64,000 bases of DNA, from assembly GCA_021018995.1 (NCBI GenBank), contig CM037585.1, forward strand, positions 123,160,831 through 123,224,830, given 5' to 3'. Shown here one piece after another: positions 34,195-43,548 of this stretch. Position numbers and translations under genes: made by a program. Position 1 is the first letter of the stretch. Each line of letters opens with the position of its first letter. The stretch comes from Chloranthus sessilifolius. Taxonomy: Eukaryota; Streptophyta; Magnoliopsida; Chloranthales; Chloranthaceae. The notes under the pieces were generated by a model. The model was not told the origin of the DNA. It saw only the letters and a program-made list of their open reading frames with translations, and ran no database searches.

Positions 34195-36637
34195 TGTTGA
34201 TGTGGTTCAGGTGTGCTTACATTATTGGTTGGTGGTGAAAGTCATTGAAAATCAAAGGAAGAGTAAAAGCGAGGGATGGAATCGGCTACAACCGAAGTCT
34301 AGACCTGCAAGATACAGGGTCCTTTGTAGCAAGTTTTGATAAGTAAGAGTTTGTCCCACAGGGAGAGGTGATCTACAGCTCCAAAGGAGCCATCTCTAGT
34401 AGTCTCTCAAGATCTGACTACAGATCTGACAGTCCTAAAAGGAGGGGAGTTTAAGGTCACTTATTCTAAGTATTCTAATGTCTAAACTACAGAAAGGGTT
34501 GAAAGGATAGATGGAGTGTGGAAAATAAATATAAAAGGGTGAGAAGTATGTTATTGAGCCCAGATCAGAGGAGTTGTGTAACTCAGATTCAGATCTGATG
34601 TTATAGAAGTCCTGTCCAGTGGCTACATTATCACCACTGAGGAGAAAGGATCCAACCCATCACTCTGTCATGATTCCACCCTTAAGGCTATAACCTGTCC
34701 ACTCAAATGGTCACCGATTATCCCATAGGGGAGCCACTATCCCGGGATGGGTCAAAACACAACAAGTAAATCATTACAGGCACTATTTCATTCAGGCTAC
34801 CAGCTCAGGAATCCATAGGGAACCTCAATCCCTAAAGCTCTATATGTGGGGCTAAGGCTGTATAGGACCATGATAGCCCAGACATATAGAACCAGTAAGA
34901 GATTGAGTATAACCTTCGATCTAGCTGTCCATTGGTTGAGTGAGGCTACAATGGTCCAGTCACCAGCCTGCAATCTCTATAACCAGATCAGATCCAACAT
35001 CTAATGGTGGATCTATACAAATATAGGGGAGTCTACCTCTGTAAATCTCTCATCAGGCTTCTACAAGCTCAGGTGTAAAGAAGAAGGATCCATCTTAGAT
35101 CGATGGATTAGAATCACCCTAAGGCTATAATCTGTCCACTTAAATGGTCACAGACTATCCCAGAGGTTATCCTCCTCATGGAGCCTAAGACAAAACAAGA
35201 ATATCGCTGCTACCACCATGGTCACAAGGCTACCAGCTCAAGCTCCCATGGGAATTTCAGATTTAGTGGGTCCTGTGGTGGGGCTAAGGCTGTAGGACCA
35301 TGATAGCCCAGACATACAGGTCACTTGGATCTGAGTGGCCCTTAGAATCAGTCCTCCATTGCTTTGAAACACAGCCAAAACAATGGCGGATCACAAGGTA
35401 GCAGCCTTGCACAGAGCATCTCACATTCAAACATAAATCCCATAAAATATATATCCTATTACAGAATTTCCATTGATCTAATTTAAAAACACATACAAAG
35501 GCATAGCCAACAAGTGCTGGACTATGGAGAGAAGGAAAGAGAAAAAGAAAACTACTTACAGATGAAAAGAGAGAGAAAAGAAAAACGATCTGAGATGTGT
35601 TCCCAGATACCTAAACCTAAGCTAGGTATGGGTTTATATAGCAGTGGGGTGGCGGCACATTAGGGTTAGGAAACCCTAATTTTAACGATGCCACGTGGCC
35701 TAACAGTGATCCTTGGATGCCTCGGGGTGTGTGCACGGAGATTTGAGTGTGGGAGTGCTCGCCCTAATCGCTGGAAATTCCCAAAAGGTCCTCTGCTGAA
35801 GAGATGGAAGTTTAGGTTCAGAGCTTCACTAGGTAGCTGTAGTTTCCCAGACTTGTCACGTGGTAGCTCTTTGCTCTTCGCTAGGATGATTTGACATTGT
35901 AGCTTCAGCCGTCGCGAGGTTGCCTTGGTTTGCTCTTCAGGCAGTCGCGCGGTAGAGAATTGCGCTCTCGCTGATTGGGCTTCGCGAGGTTGAGTAGAAA
36001 ACACAGTCTCAGATGTCGCGGGGTTGAAGTTCAAGCAGTTGCGAGGTTGCTCGGTCTTCGCTGGGCTGATCTTCATGAGAGTGAATTTGAACAACGCGAG
36101 AACTTCGCGAGCACCTCTCTTTACTGGACTTCGCGAGTTACCTCGCGAGGCTTTTAATGAGTTTTGAACTGCGCACGGTTCCATGTCTTAATTGATCTTC
36201 GCAAGGATGGCTTTGCCTTCGTCAGGATGTTTTCTTCTTGAATGACGCGAGAACTGCGCGACACTGCGTGATGTGTTCTACTCTTGAGCTTCGTGAGAGC
36301 TGCGCGAGTTTGAGTTTTTGAAGCTCTTCAGTCACTCATCTGCGCGAGAGGTTGCTGTAAAGTCTTGGGAAGCTCAGTTGAACTGCGCGAGGCATATTTC
36401 TCCTGAATCCTCTAAAGCTTGAGTTAGCTGCGTGAGTCTCATTTCAGGTCTGGATTCAGAGTTCATTCTTCTGAGGGATTTCTGGTGCCAAAGCAGGCTC
36501 CTTAACAGGATTCCTGGCCTTATTTCACTGCCGATTATTACCTACACAAAACACTTAACAAGAACTTATTAGGTGGCTAAGGGTCTAATCAAAGGTTAAG
36601 TTAAGGGGTGAAAAGTGGTACTTTTCAGGTCTTAACA
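34195..36637 (-). repeat. 5' LTR of the inner retrotransposon (right copy)
   Basis: 2443 bp, ends TGTTGATGTGG...GGTCTTAACA in + orientation. It carries the TATA box at 35633-35640 (minus) and the CGCGAG array at about 35857-36430. It differs from the left LTR by small indels, including an extra segment near 35902-35940 that adds CGCGAG-type words and a longer AAATTCCCAAAAGGTCC stretch near 35775. Confidence 0.92.
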
Positions 36638-36642
36638 CCTGA

Positions 36643-36858
36643 TCACGTGTTTAGCGGTCAATCATTCAAGATGCATGAGGACATGACTATGATAGAAGAG
36701 CCGGCAGAGATTTTGGATCGAAAGGAACAAGTGTTGCGAACAGAGGTGATTCCATTAGTACTTGTTCGATGAAAGTATCATCCGGCCGAGGAAGCAACGT
36801 GGGAATGAGAGGCCGATGTGAAAGAACAATATCCAGACTTGTTTGCGACAACTTAATA
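36643..36858 (+). pseudogene. Integrase chromodomain of the outer retrotransposon (resumed after the inner insertion)
   Basis: The integrase C-terminus resumes with HVFSGQSFKMHEDM, then a chromodomain-like end with EEPAEILDRKEQVLRTEVI (about 36697-36753) and YHPAEEATWE (about 36777-36807). A TGA follows E (36806-36808) and the frame then reads EADVKEQYPDLFATT. This W-E-x-E pattern is diagnostic of Tekay/Del chromoviruses. Chromodomains of these elements can guide integration into heterochromatin. Confidence 0.85.
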
Positions 36859-37117
36859 GTCAAAATTGTATCACCACAAGCATAGTTGTGGATTTAAACC
36901 ATATGTTGTAACCAATGTCGATATTTTGATCCGTGTATGTAATAGAAACAAATTCTTATCCACACAATGTTCCTAATACAAGGTCGAATGCGTACTTAGA
37001 ATTCAACATAGCTATGATATGGCCGTGATGATGTATTTTGTAGAACTAATGACCAACTGGTCATGTTTTACCAAGGAACCAAAAGAGACAGAAAACTTTA
37101 CAAATCTAAAGAATCTG
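36859..37117. other. Spacer after the chromodomain
   Basis: About 260 bp with no coding or recognisable signals, ending where the internal palindrome array begins. Confidence 0.5.
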
Positions 37118-37665
37118 ATCAAAACCGATTAATCGATTAATCAATTTGGAAATTCGATTAATCGATTTTGGTCGATTAGTTGACTGGCATGCGCCAGTGA
37201 GTGGAAATTTAATGAGGATTCAGGAAATGAAAGAAGTGTAATTTCGATTAATCGATCTGGGTTTCGATTAATCGATTTTGGATTTTGATTAGTCGATCTG
37301 GAGATTCGATTAATCGAATAACTTAAGAATTTTAGAAAAAACTTGAAGAATTCTTATGATTTTGATTAATCGATCTGAAGGTTCGATTAATCGAGTCACT
37401 TAAGAATTCTAGGAAAAATTTGAAGAACCTTACGATTTTGATTAATCGAAGTGGAATTCGGTTAATCGATTTTGGAATTTTGATTAATCGAATTGAATTT
37501 CGATTAATCGACTGGCTCACGCCAGTGAGCTCAAAAACTTAAAAATTTAAATGACTACAATTTTGATTAATCGATTTTGCGTTTCGATTAATCGATTAAT
37601 CGATTTCGCGCGGCTAAACTTAATTTTGAAACTCGATTAATCGATTTTAGAAATCGATTAATCGA
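37118..37665 (+). promoter_or_regulatory. Internal CGATTAATCG palindrome array upstream of the outer aORF
   Basis: About eleven exact CGATTAATCG copies plus variants (TGATTAATCG, CGATTAGTCG), two of them overlapping near 37590, in the same TTTCGATTAATCGATTTTGG context as in the LTRs. A second palindromic phrase, CTGGC(A/T)..(A/C)GCCAGTGAG, occurs at about 37183 and 37512. The array ends about 10 bp before a TATA box at 37675. Confidence 0.85.
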
Positions 37666-37674
37666 ATCGGGGCT

Positions 37675-37687
37675 TATATATATAAAT
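37675..37687 (+). promoter_or_regulatory. TATA box of a probable internal promoter
   Basis: TATATATATAAAT, immediately downstream of the palindrome array and 215 bp before the aORF ATG. The intervening leader holds several AACCCTAG/CTAGGGTTT (telo-box-like) words, which are common in plant 5' regions, and a CTTCTCCTTCTTC pyrimidine patch. Confidence 0.6.
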
Positions 37688-37901
37688 CGAAGGGGATTTC
37701 TCCCCATTTGAAATCTTGGGGTTTTGTGTTCTTGCGCACCTTTGCTTCTCCTTCTTCTTTCAACCATCGAGCACCTAGGGTTTTACGATTTCAGATTGAA
37801 ATCGTTTGCATCCGGCTCAAACACCTAAGGTATAAACCCTAGCTTTGATTTTTCTTCATTTCAAGCTATTAAACCCTAGTTTTGTTGAATTTTCACCTAA
37901 A

Positions 37902-39396
37902 ATGCCGCCTAAAACACGTTTGTCTTCGAAGAAGGCAACGTCCAAACTCCTGGTCCTGCGTAAGAATGTCGCACCGCCACCACCTACCCCATCACCGGTG
38001 AGGACTGCATCACTGTCGGCATCGGATACCACATCCGGTTCGATGAGCGCATTTTCGTGCGAGTCTTCTCTAATGCCACCACCACCCATGAATGTACTCC
38101 AACCCAACGAATGGTGGGCGACCAAGGCCTTTGAAATCGAGTACATTATCGATAACACGTTGTTTACAAACCCCGATGTGGCAGGTGAGACCCAATGGGC
38201 TCGAAATTACCTCGTAAAGGCCGGTCTCGACAATCTTTTGAAACCAATCCGTGGGTCCTACTACCCTAGATTGGTCCGACTATTTTACCAAGGGCTGACG
38301 GAGGGACCTATCGACGACATAGTCACAACCAAGATAGAAGGTCGTGACTATACTTTCACTCGTTGCCACATCCACGAGGTCCTAGAATGTCATTTGGATT
38401 TCGTATCCGAGACTACCCTCTTCCCACCCTTTGAGGAAGAGGTGAGATTTGAAGAAATAATGACTAGGATGACAAATGGGAAGAAAGGGTCGGGATCCTC
38501 TATTAGGAGGGTCAACCTTCCCCATTACATGTGGATGCTTGATTCCATAATCAAGTGCAACCTATACCCGTTGCATCACGACACCGAGCGGGTGGAAAAA
38601 GTGTAGTAGGCACTTTACGTGGCCTTCTGTGGCCGTTGGTTTGATGCCACTATGATCATCCTAGAGGGGATGAGATATATTAAGGGGAAGTTGATGAAGG
38701 GCAACTTGAGGCCCAAAGAAAAGATGTCGTATGCTTGCCTCATTTCCAGCATGCTGGAGTGTTACTCAGACGCTCCAGAGTACGCCATATCGCCCCATGA
38801 GGAGAGGCTACGGACCGCGTGTAGACTTTCTCAAATTCTTCATGGAGCCGTAGCTACAATATGCTTAAGCGGACCCTACCAGCTCAGGGTCCAACACCAA
38901 CACCAGCAGCAGCAGTAGCACCCCCACCCCCACCACCACATCAGGGCCCACCTGGTAGGGGCACACCATTGATCCACCGGAGGGGCACCCTCCCATACCT
39001 GCCTCACCTGCACCGCTCATTTCGCGTACCACACTAACGTCTTCTTACCGGGCCGGCGGCTTGACACCCGATATCAAGGATGTGTTGGCTCGGATGGAGG
39101 CCAATAACGAGAGAATGAACCGACGGATGGACTTCTTGATGTTCCACACACTGCGGTACATCTATCAGTTGGACTACTAGCAGCGCCTCGTGCAGGAGGC
39201 GGAGTGGATGGCGGGTCGGACAGCTTTTCACATGGGTACCATTTTCCATGCGAGCACATCTGCTGACGATGCATCGCTCGCACCCCAGAAGAAAGCGGCA
39301 CACTTTCGACGACCCGGCTACCACCGAGCAACCAGTCCGGTCAGAGCAGCGCAAAGACTGACCCTACTGAGAGGGGACAACGTGAGATTGAGATGA
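37902..39396 (+). pseudogene. Additional ORF (aORF) of the outer retrotransposon, plant-transposon-protein-like
   Basis: Chosen start: ATG 37902 (MPPKTRLSSKKATSKLL); a longer upstream reading without ATG is unlikely. The N-terminus is basic then Pro/Ser-rich. The conserved domain contains YLVKAGLDNLLKPI (about 38207-38248), YYPRLVRLFYQGL (about 38261-38299), TRCHIHEVLECHLDF (about 38359-38403) and SSIRRVNLPHYMWML (about 38498-38540). Two consecutive TAG codons (38604-38609) interrupt the frame, which then stays open as ALYVAFCGRWFDATMIILEGM... to a stop at 38916-38918. A shifted frame carries DIKDVLARMEANNERMNRR (about 39073-39129), helical in character, and ends near 39396. It resembles the 'putative plant transposon protein' family and the aORF of the inner element. 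Function unknown. Confidence 0.75.
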
Positions 39397-39607
39397 GGAT
39401 AGTTCATTTGATTGTAATCAAAACGATGTAAATGATCAAATTGTAAATTTTGAAAATTTAATAGTAAAATCTACAACTCTTTTGCCATTTGCTTGCATTC
39501 TGTTACGTTTTACATTGTATGATATCTTGTTCACATTTTGTGGTGCACGACACACAGGTGTGGGGTACACACACCAGAAAGCAGGGTTATTTTAGACGAA
39601 AATTCCC

Positions 39608-39620
39608 AAGGTGGGGAGAA
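39608..39620 (+). other. Polypurine tract of the outer element
   Basis: AAGGTGGGGAGAA directly abutting the 3' LTR, the plus-strand primer for second-strand synthesis. Confidence 0.8.
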
Positions 39621-42211
39621 TGTAATATCCTAAAAATTTTAGCGTTTAACTTTGATCTCATGATCCGTGCCTGATTAGTCATAGGGTTGACCAAGTGATG
39701 GTCAAACAATGCACTCATGGAGTGATAAACTGAAGTAGTGTGAATGTGACCTAAGTGTAGAGTATGGTGTTAAGTTACAGCCACATACACCTATCTCTGG
39801 TGTATGTGCTTAACACCGAAACCGAAGAAAGGATATAAGGGTTTAATAACCCTAGATCCCTTTTATTTTGGTCATTAAAGAGAGAGTTAAGAAGAGAGAG
39901 AGAAAGAGAAGGAGATTATTTATCAAGGAGTTATGGTGGTTGGTTTAGAAGGAAGATTGAACATTTAATGCCAGATTTCAACGCATGAGGCACCGTTGAA
40001 ACAAAAGCTGGAGTCCTAGCCATTCCAACCTAGATCTTGATCAATTTGAGATTGATTGAGGTAAGTTATATTAGATTTCAATACATAGAGAATTGATGAG
40101 TTAAATTCAGTTTAGCATAGTTAATATGATGGATTAAAGACTTAGAAAAATAAGGAAAAAGAAAGGGAATGGGTTTTAGAAGAACAGCCCGAAAGGAGAT
40201 TGAATCGGGCCAAATTGATTAATCGAAATTGGGATTCAATTAATCGATTTTGGTCTGAAAGTTGAAAAGTCAAGGATGCCCGATTTCGATTAATCGAATT
40301 GGATTTCGACTAATCGATTTGGACAATTAATCGATTTAAAAATCAACTAATCGACTGGGTACCTCTAGTGGCTGGAGAACCAAGACCTGGGAAATCAACT
40401 AATCGAGTTGGGAAATTGATTAATTGATTTTGGATTTTGATTAATCGATTTGGGATCGACTAATCGATTTTGAATTTTCAACCACTCGATTTGAGAATCG
40501 ACCTTACTATGTTAGAGATTTCAATTAATCGATTTGGGATCGATTAATCGAATTTGAATATCGATTAATCGATTTTGGGAATCGATTAATCGATTTGAGT
40601 TTCGATTAATCGATTTTGGGAATTGATTAATCGATTTGGATTTCGATTAATCGATTTTGGAAATCGATTAATCGACTTTGGCAGTTTTACTTAACTTTTT
40701 AGTTTTGCTTTGAGATTCATGGAGGGTCTAGGACCTTCTTTATTACATCTTTAGTGATGTATTACATGTGTTATGATGTACCATAGGTGGTACGTGTGAA
40801 AGCGAGCACAAGGAGCCGCGTGGGACCTTGATGCTTGGACCTTCAGAAAATTGAGATAAGAAACACCTTGAACATGTACTTTAATTGCAAGAGCATGTAT
40901 GTAGTGATATGTTTATCAGAATTGTAAATATTTTAACTATGAAAAGCTTTGTGAAAATGAGTATGTGTGTGACACCAAGAATGTGATAAAGGCATCTGTG
41001 TGATGCGAGTAACTAAGATCAAGTAATCTAATGAGAATGAGACATCCCCAGGGGATGAGAAAGTAATAGAGGCATCAGTGTGATGCAAGTAAGTTACGCA
41101 TCCCAGGGATGTATATATGATTGAATAATTACTGTTGAGGCCTAACTGATATAAGATAGCACTTTACATGGTGAACAACTATATATAAAGCACATGTTAT
41201 TTTTGTTATTCGAGGTTTGTTTAGAATACCCCACCGACGTGGCGGGATACCCACGACTGACGCGGCAGGATATCCATGACCGATACGGCGGCCAATCCGT
41301 ACACGAGTGTGGAGGTCTATCCGTACATAGTAAGCACATCCCAGGGATGTTGAGTGAGATTTAACCCCGCCGCCTAGTGAGAAAAGGGCTTGGTTAGTAT
41401 TTCCAGGGAATACATATATAACAACTGTCTATTTAGGCGACGATGGGGGGTATTCCATTGGGGCTCAATGCTATATTACTCGGGGATTACTTAAGTTGAA
41501 GATTTAAGTTTTGCTTTAGGCCTGTTCAGTGTCATTCATGATAAATCAATAGTAAAGTAAGACTTGCTAATTACCAGTAAACTTGAATGCAAATCATTAG
41601 TTTTTAAAGTATTTTCCTAGCAAATGCATAGACACATCATGCTTAGAATATCATGGAATATATGTGAGATTTTAATTTATATGTTCATTGTGATTGTTCC
41701 CTATTGAGCTAGGATGTAGCTCACCCTTTAGACTATACGCCGCAGGTCCTTTGTTAGCAGCAGCTGAGGCTTCGGGAGACGTTGATTCGGGTGATTCGGA
41801 TTACGTGTCTGGAGACGAGTTGGAGCCTCCTCCCGAGGACTTCTTCTAGGAGACTCTGCTGTGTATTTTGACAGAGAGTAGTTTTGAGAGCTAATTGTAC
41901 GACTTGGTATGTCAAGCCTTTATTTTGATAAATAATGTAATTAAATTGGATTATTCTTTTGGCGAACCATCTGGGGTGATTGGTTTATCACCGATGGTTC
42001 GGATCGGTTCTCTATTCATGCAGTGGCATGAAAGTAGAACTGTCTTTTGTTATGCCAGATGGGCATGTTACTTTTCCACGTTACGCAATTATTTGCTTTA
42101 TTCATTTATCATTGCTTGTTATACTAATGTTCCGTGCATAGTTTTGGGGCACGGTCTGGAGGATCGTACTGATGGCACGAGTTTCGGGGTGTCGAAATCC
42201 GAGCTGTCACA
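39621..42211 (+). repeat. 3' LTR of the outer retrotransposon
   Basis: 2591 bp, followed by the TSD CTATA (42212-42216). It contains the CGATTAATCG array at about 40215-40675 and the TATA box at 41180-41190. Differences from the 5' LTR are dominated by C/T and G/A transitions, and several array words are mutated to TGATTAATTG-like forms. Confidence 0.92.
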
Positions 42212-42216
42212 CTATA

Positions 42217-42292
42217 CATCAAATCATGGAAAATAGGATATTTTTTCCACGTCAAGCGTGTTTTCACATTGGGTTGGGTTGGGTCAGGTTGA

Positions 42293-42296
<4 letters not shown>
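42217..42296. mobile_element. hAT-like remnant, right part
   Basis: Continuation of the 15884-16032 remnant after the retrotransposon. It holds GGGTTGGGTTGGGTCAGG, complementary in style to the CCCGACCC block on the other side, and then runs into a (TA)n tract where the expected terminus is lost. Confidence 0.5.

Positions 42297-42330
<34 letters not shown>
42297..42330. repeat. (AT)n microsatellite
   Basis: An alternating AT tract of about 34 bp directly abutting the left arm of the foldback element. A second, similar tract lies at 43187-43232. Confidence 0.95.
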
Positions 42331-42333
<3 letters not shown>

Positions 42334-43108
42334 GTGATGGGTGGCATGGGGCCCACTTACTAACTAAGGTTACACTTTTAAGAGTTAAATATCCTTCCAG
42401 CCGTCATTCTTGACTTTTTAAAAGTCACTTTCTTTTCTCTATATTTCTAAAAAAGTGTCAGACTTACTTTTTCATGTATATTTTACTCAAAAAAGTGGCG
42501 CCCGATAGCGAAGCGCTAGCAGCTAGGGGAGCAAAGCGCCAACACCTCAAAACGAAGCACCGACGCCCCTAAAATCAAGCGGTGGATCCACATTTTAGAG
42601 GCACCGACGCTTCTTTTAGGGCCCATTTCAAGAATAAAAAATAAAATTATCGGCGGCACCCTAAAACGAAGCGTCCGACGCGACTAACGCTTCCATAAAA
42701 AAAAAATCGGACGACACTTCGTTCTTAGCTAACGCCTTCACAAATAAATAAATTGACACCGGTGCTTCATTCCAAGCGATAAACTTCATAAAAAAAAAAT
42801 AAAAATAAATTGAAGCGCCGACACTCCTAAATGAAGCGTCGGCGCCCCTAAAACGAAGCGCCAACGCTTCTTTATAGAAGTGCTAGTGATTCGCTATCAG
42901 GCGGCTGGCGCTCATATTTTTTGAGTAACATATACCTGAAAAAATATGACACTTTCTTAGAAAAAGTGAGAAGAGAGAAAAAAGAAACATAGTTTAAAAA
43001 GACTTCTAAAAAAGTCAAGAATGACGGTTGAAAAGAAATATAACTTTTAAAATATTTTAAAAGTTTAACTCTAGTTAGTAAAGTGGATCCCATGCCATCC
43101 ATCACTTC
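42331..43108. mobile_element. Foldback element with long TIRs and GAAGCG-rich core
   Basis: The left arm begins GAAGTGATGGGTGGCATGGG. The right arm ends CCATGCCATCCATCACTTC, its imperfect inverse. Pairing continues inward for about 200-250 bp through the (T)TACTAACTA, GCCGTCATTCTTGACTTTTT and TACTCAAAAAA blocks. The core (about 42495-42900) consists of GAAGCG/CGCTTC and GCGCC(G/A)ACGC words. Long TIRs suggest a Mutator-like foldback. The right-hand similarity seems to extend past 43108 whereas the left side runs into (AT)n, so the left end may be truncated. No TSD was found. Confidence 0.65.
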
Positions 43109-43186
43109 ACAAAAGAGGTGCTACATGTGGTACACATATCAATTGGCATAGAGATATTTCTACGCTCGAGTGCATTTTTCCTTTTT

Positions 43187-43235
<49 letters not shown>

Positions 43236-43548
43236 ATTTTTCTATTAAGTTGTCAATTTATGCCCGTACCAACCGACTCATTGACAACCATATTTAAAAT
43301 GTTATAAAATTCTCCCAAGAAAATCCACTATGATAAAGTTCAGAGAACGCAATTTTTTACTATTATTTCATTTTTTAACACACATATATATAGGAAAAAT
43401 GCGCTTGGGGGTAGAGATTTCTCTACGCTCCCCCAATGGGGAGAGGACACGGGGAAAGTTCTTTTGCACAAACCATGGTTAGCCACAACGTGAGTTTCTT
43501 AGTGTCAGTGGTAGGTAAAGTAGGCAGTAGGAAAATTAGGAAAGACAA
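43109..43548. other. Short interval with (AT)n and no gene
   Basis: Contains (AT)n at 43187-43232, the phrase GATTTCTCTACGCTC (about 43408-43422; related GATATTTCTACGCTCG at about 43150), and low-complexity DNA. Its junction with the truncated LTR at 43549 is abrupt. Confidence 0.5.

Larger units (their letters stand above)
23411..36637 (-). mobile_element. Inner non-autonomous LTR retrotransposon, Athila/Tat-like, with gag and aORF but no pol
   Basis: A 13,227-bp element with LTRs 23411-25823 and 34195-36637, flanked by TSD CCTGA. In + coordinates it reads right to left: 5' LTR on the right, tRNA-Asp-type PBS at 34171-34188, gag at 33830-32289, a promoter-like region, a long aORF at 31474-27835, and about 2 kb without coding to the 3' LTR. 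No protease, RT, RNase H or integrase is visible anywhere between the LTRs, so it must have moved using another element's enzymes. The PBS type and the gag place it in the Athila/Tat group. LTRs differ by only a few per cent by eye beyond their first 110 bp, and it is younger than its host element. Confidence 0.9.
16033..42211 (+). mobile_element. Outer Ty3/gypsy LTR retrotransposon, Tekay/Del-like, 26.2 kb including a nested element
   Basis: Two LTRs (16033-18573 and 39621-42211) begin TGTAATATCC and end GCTGTCACA, flanked by the 5-bp TSD CTATA. The order PBS (tRNA-Met), gag, intron, protease, RT, RNase H, integrase, chromodomain, then an extra ORF and polypurine tract is that of a chromovirus of the Tekay/Del type with an additional 3' ORF. 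Without the 13.2-kb inner insertion plus its 5-bp duplication the element is about 12.95 kb. All genes carry stops or shifts. LTR divergence by eye is about 13 differences in the first 250 bp, mostly C/T and G/A transitions, so the insertion is fairly old and was probably methylated. Confidence 0.92.
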
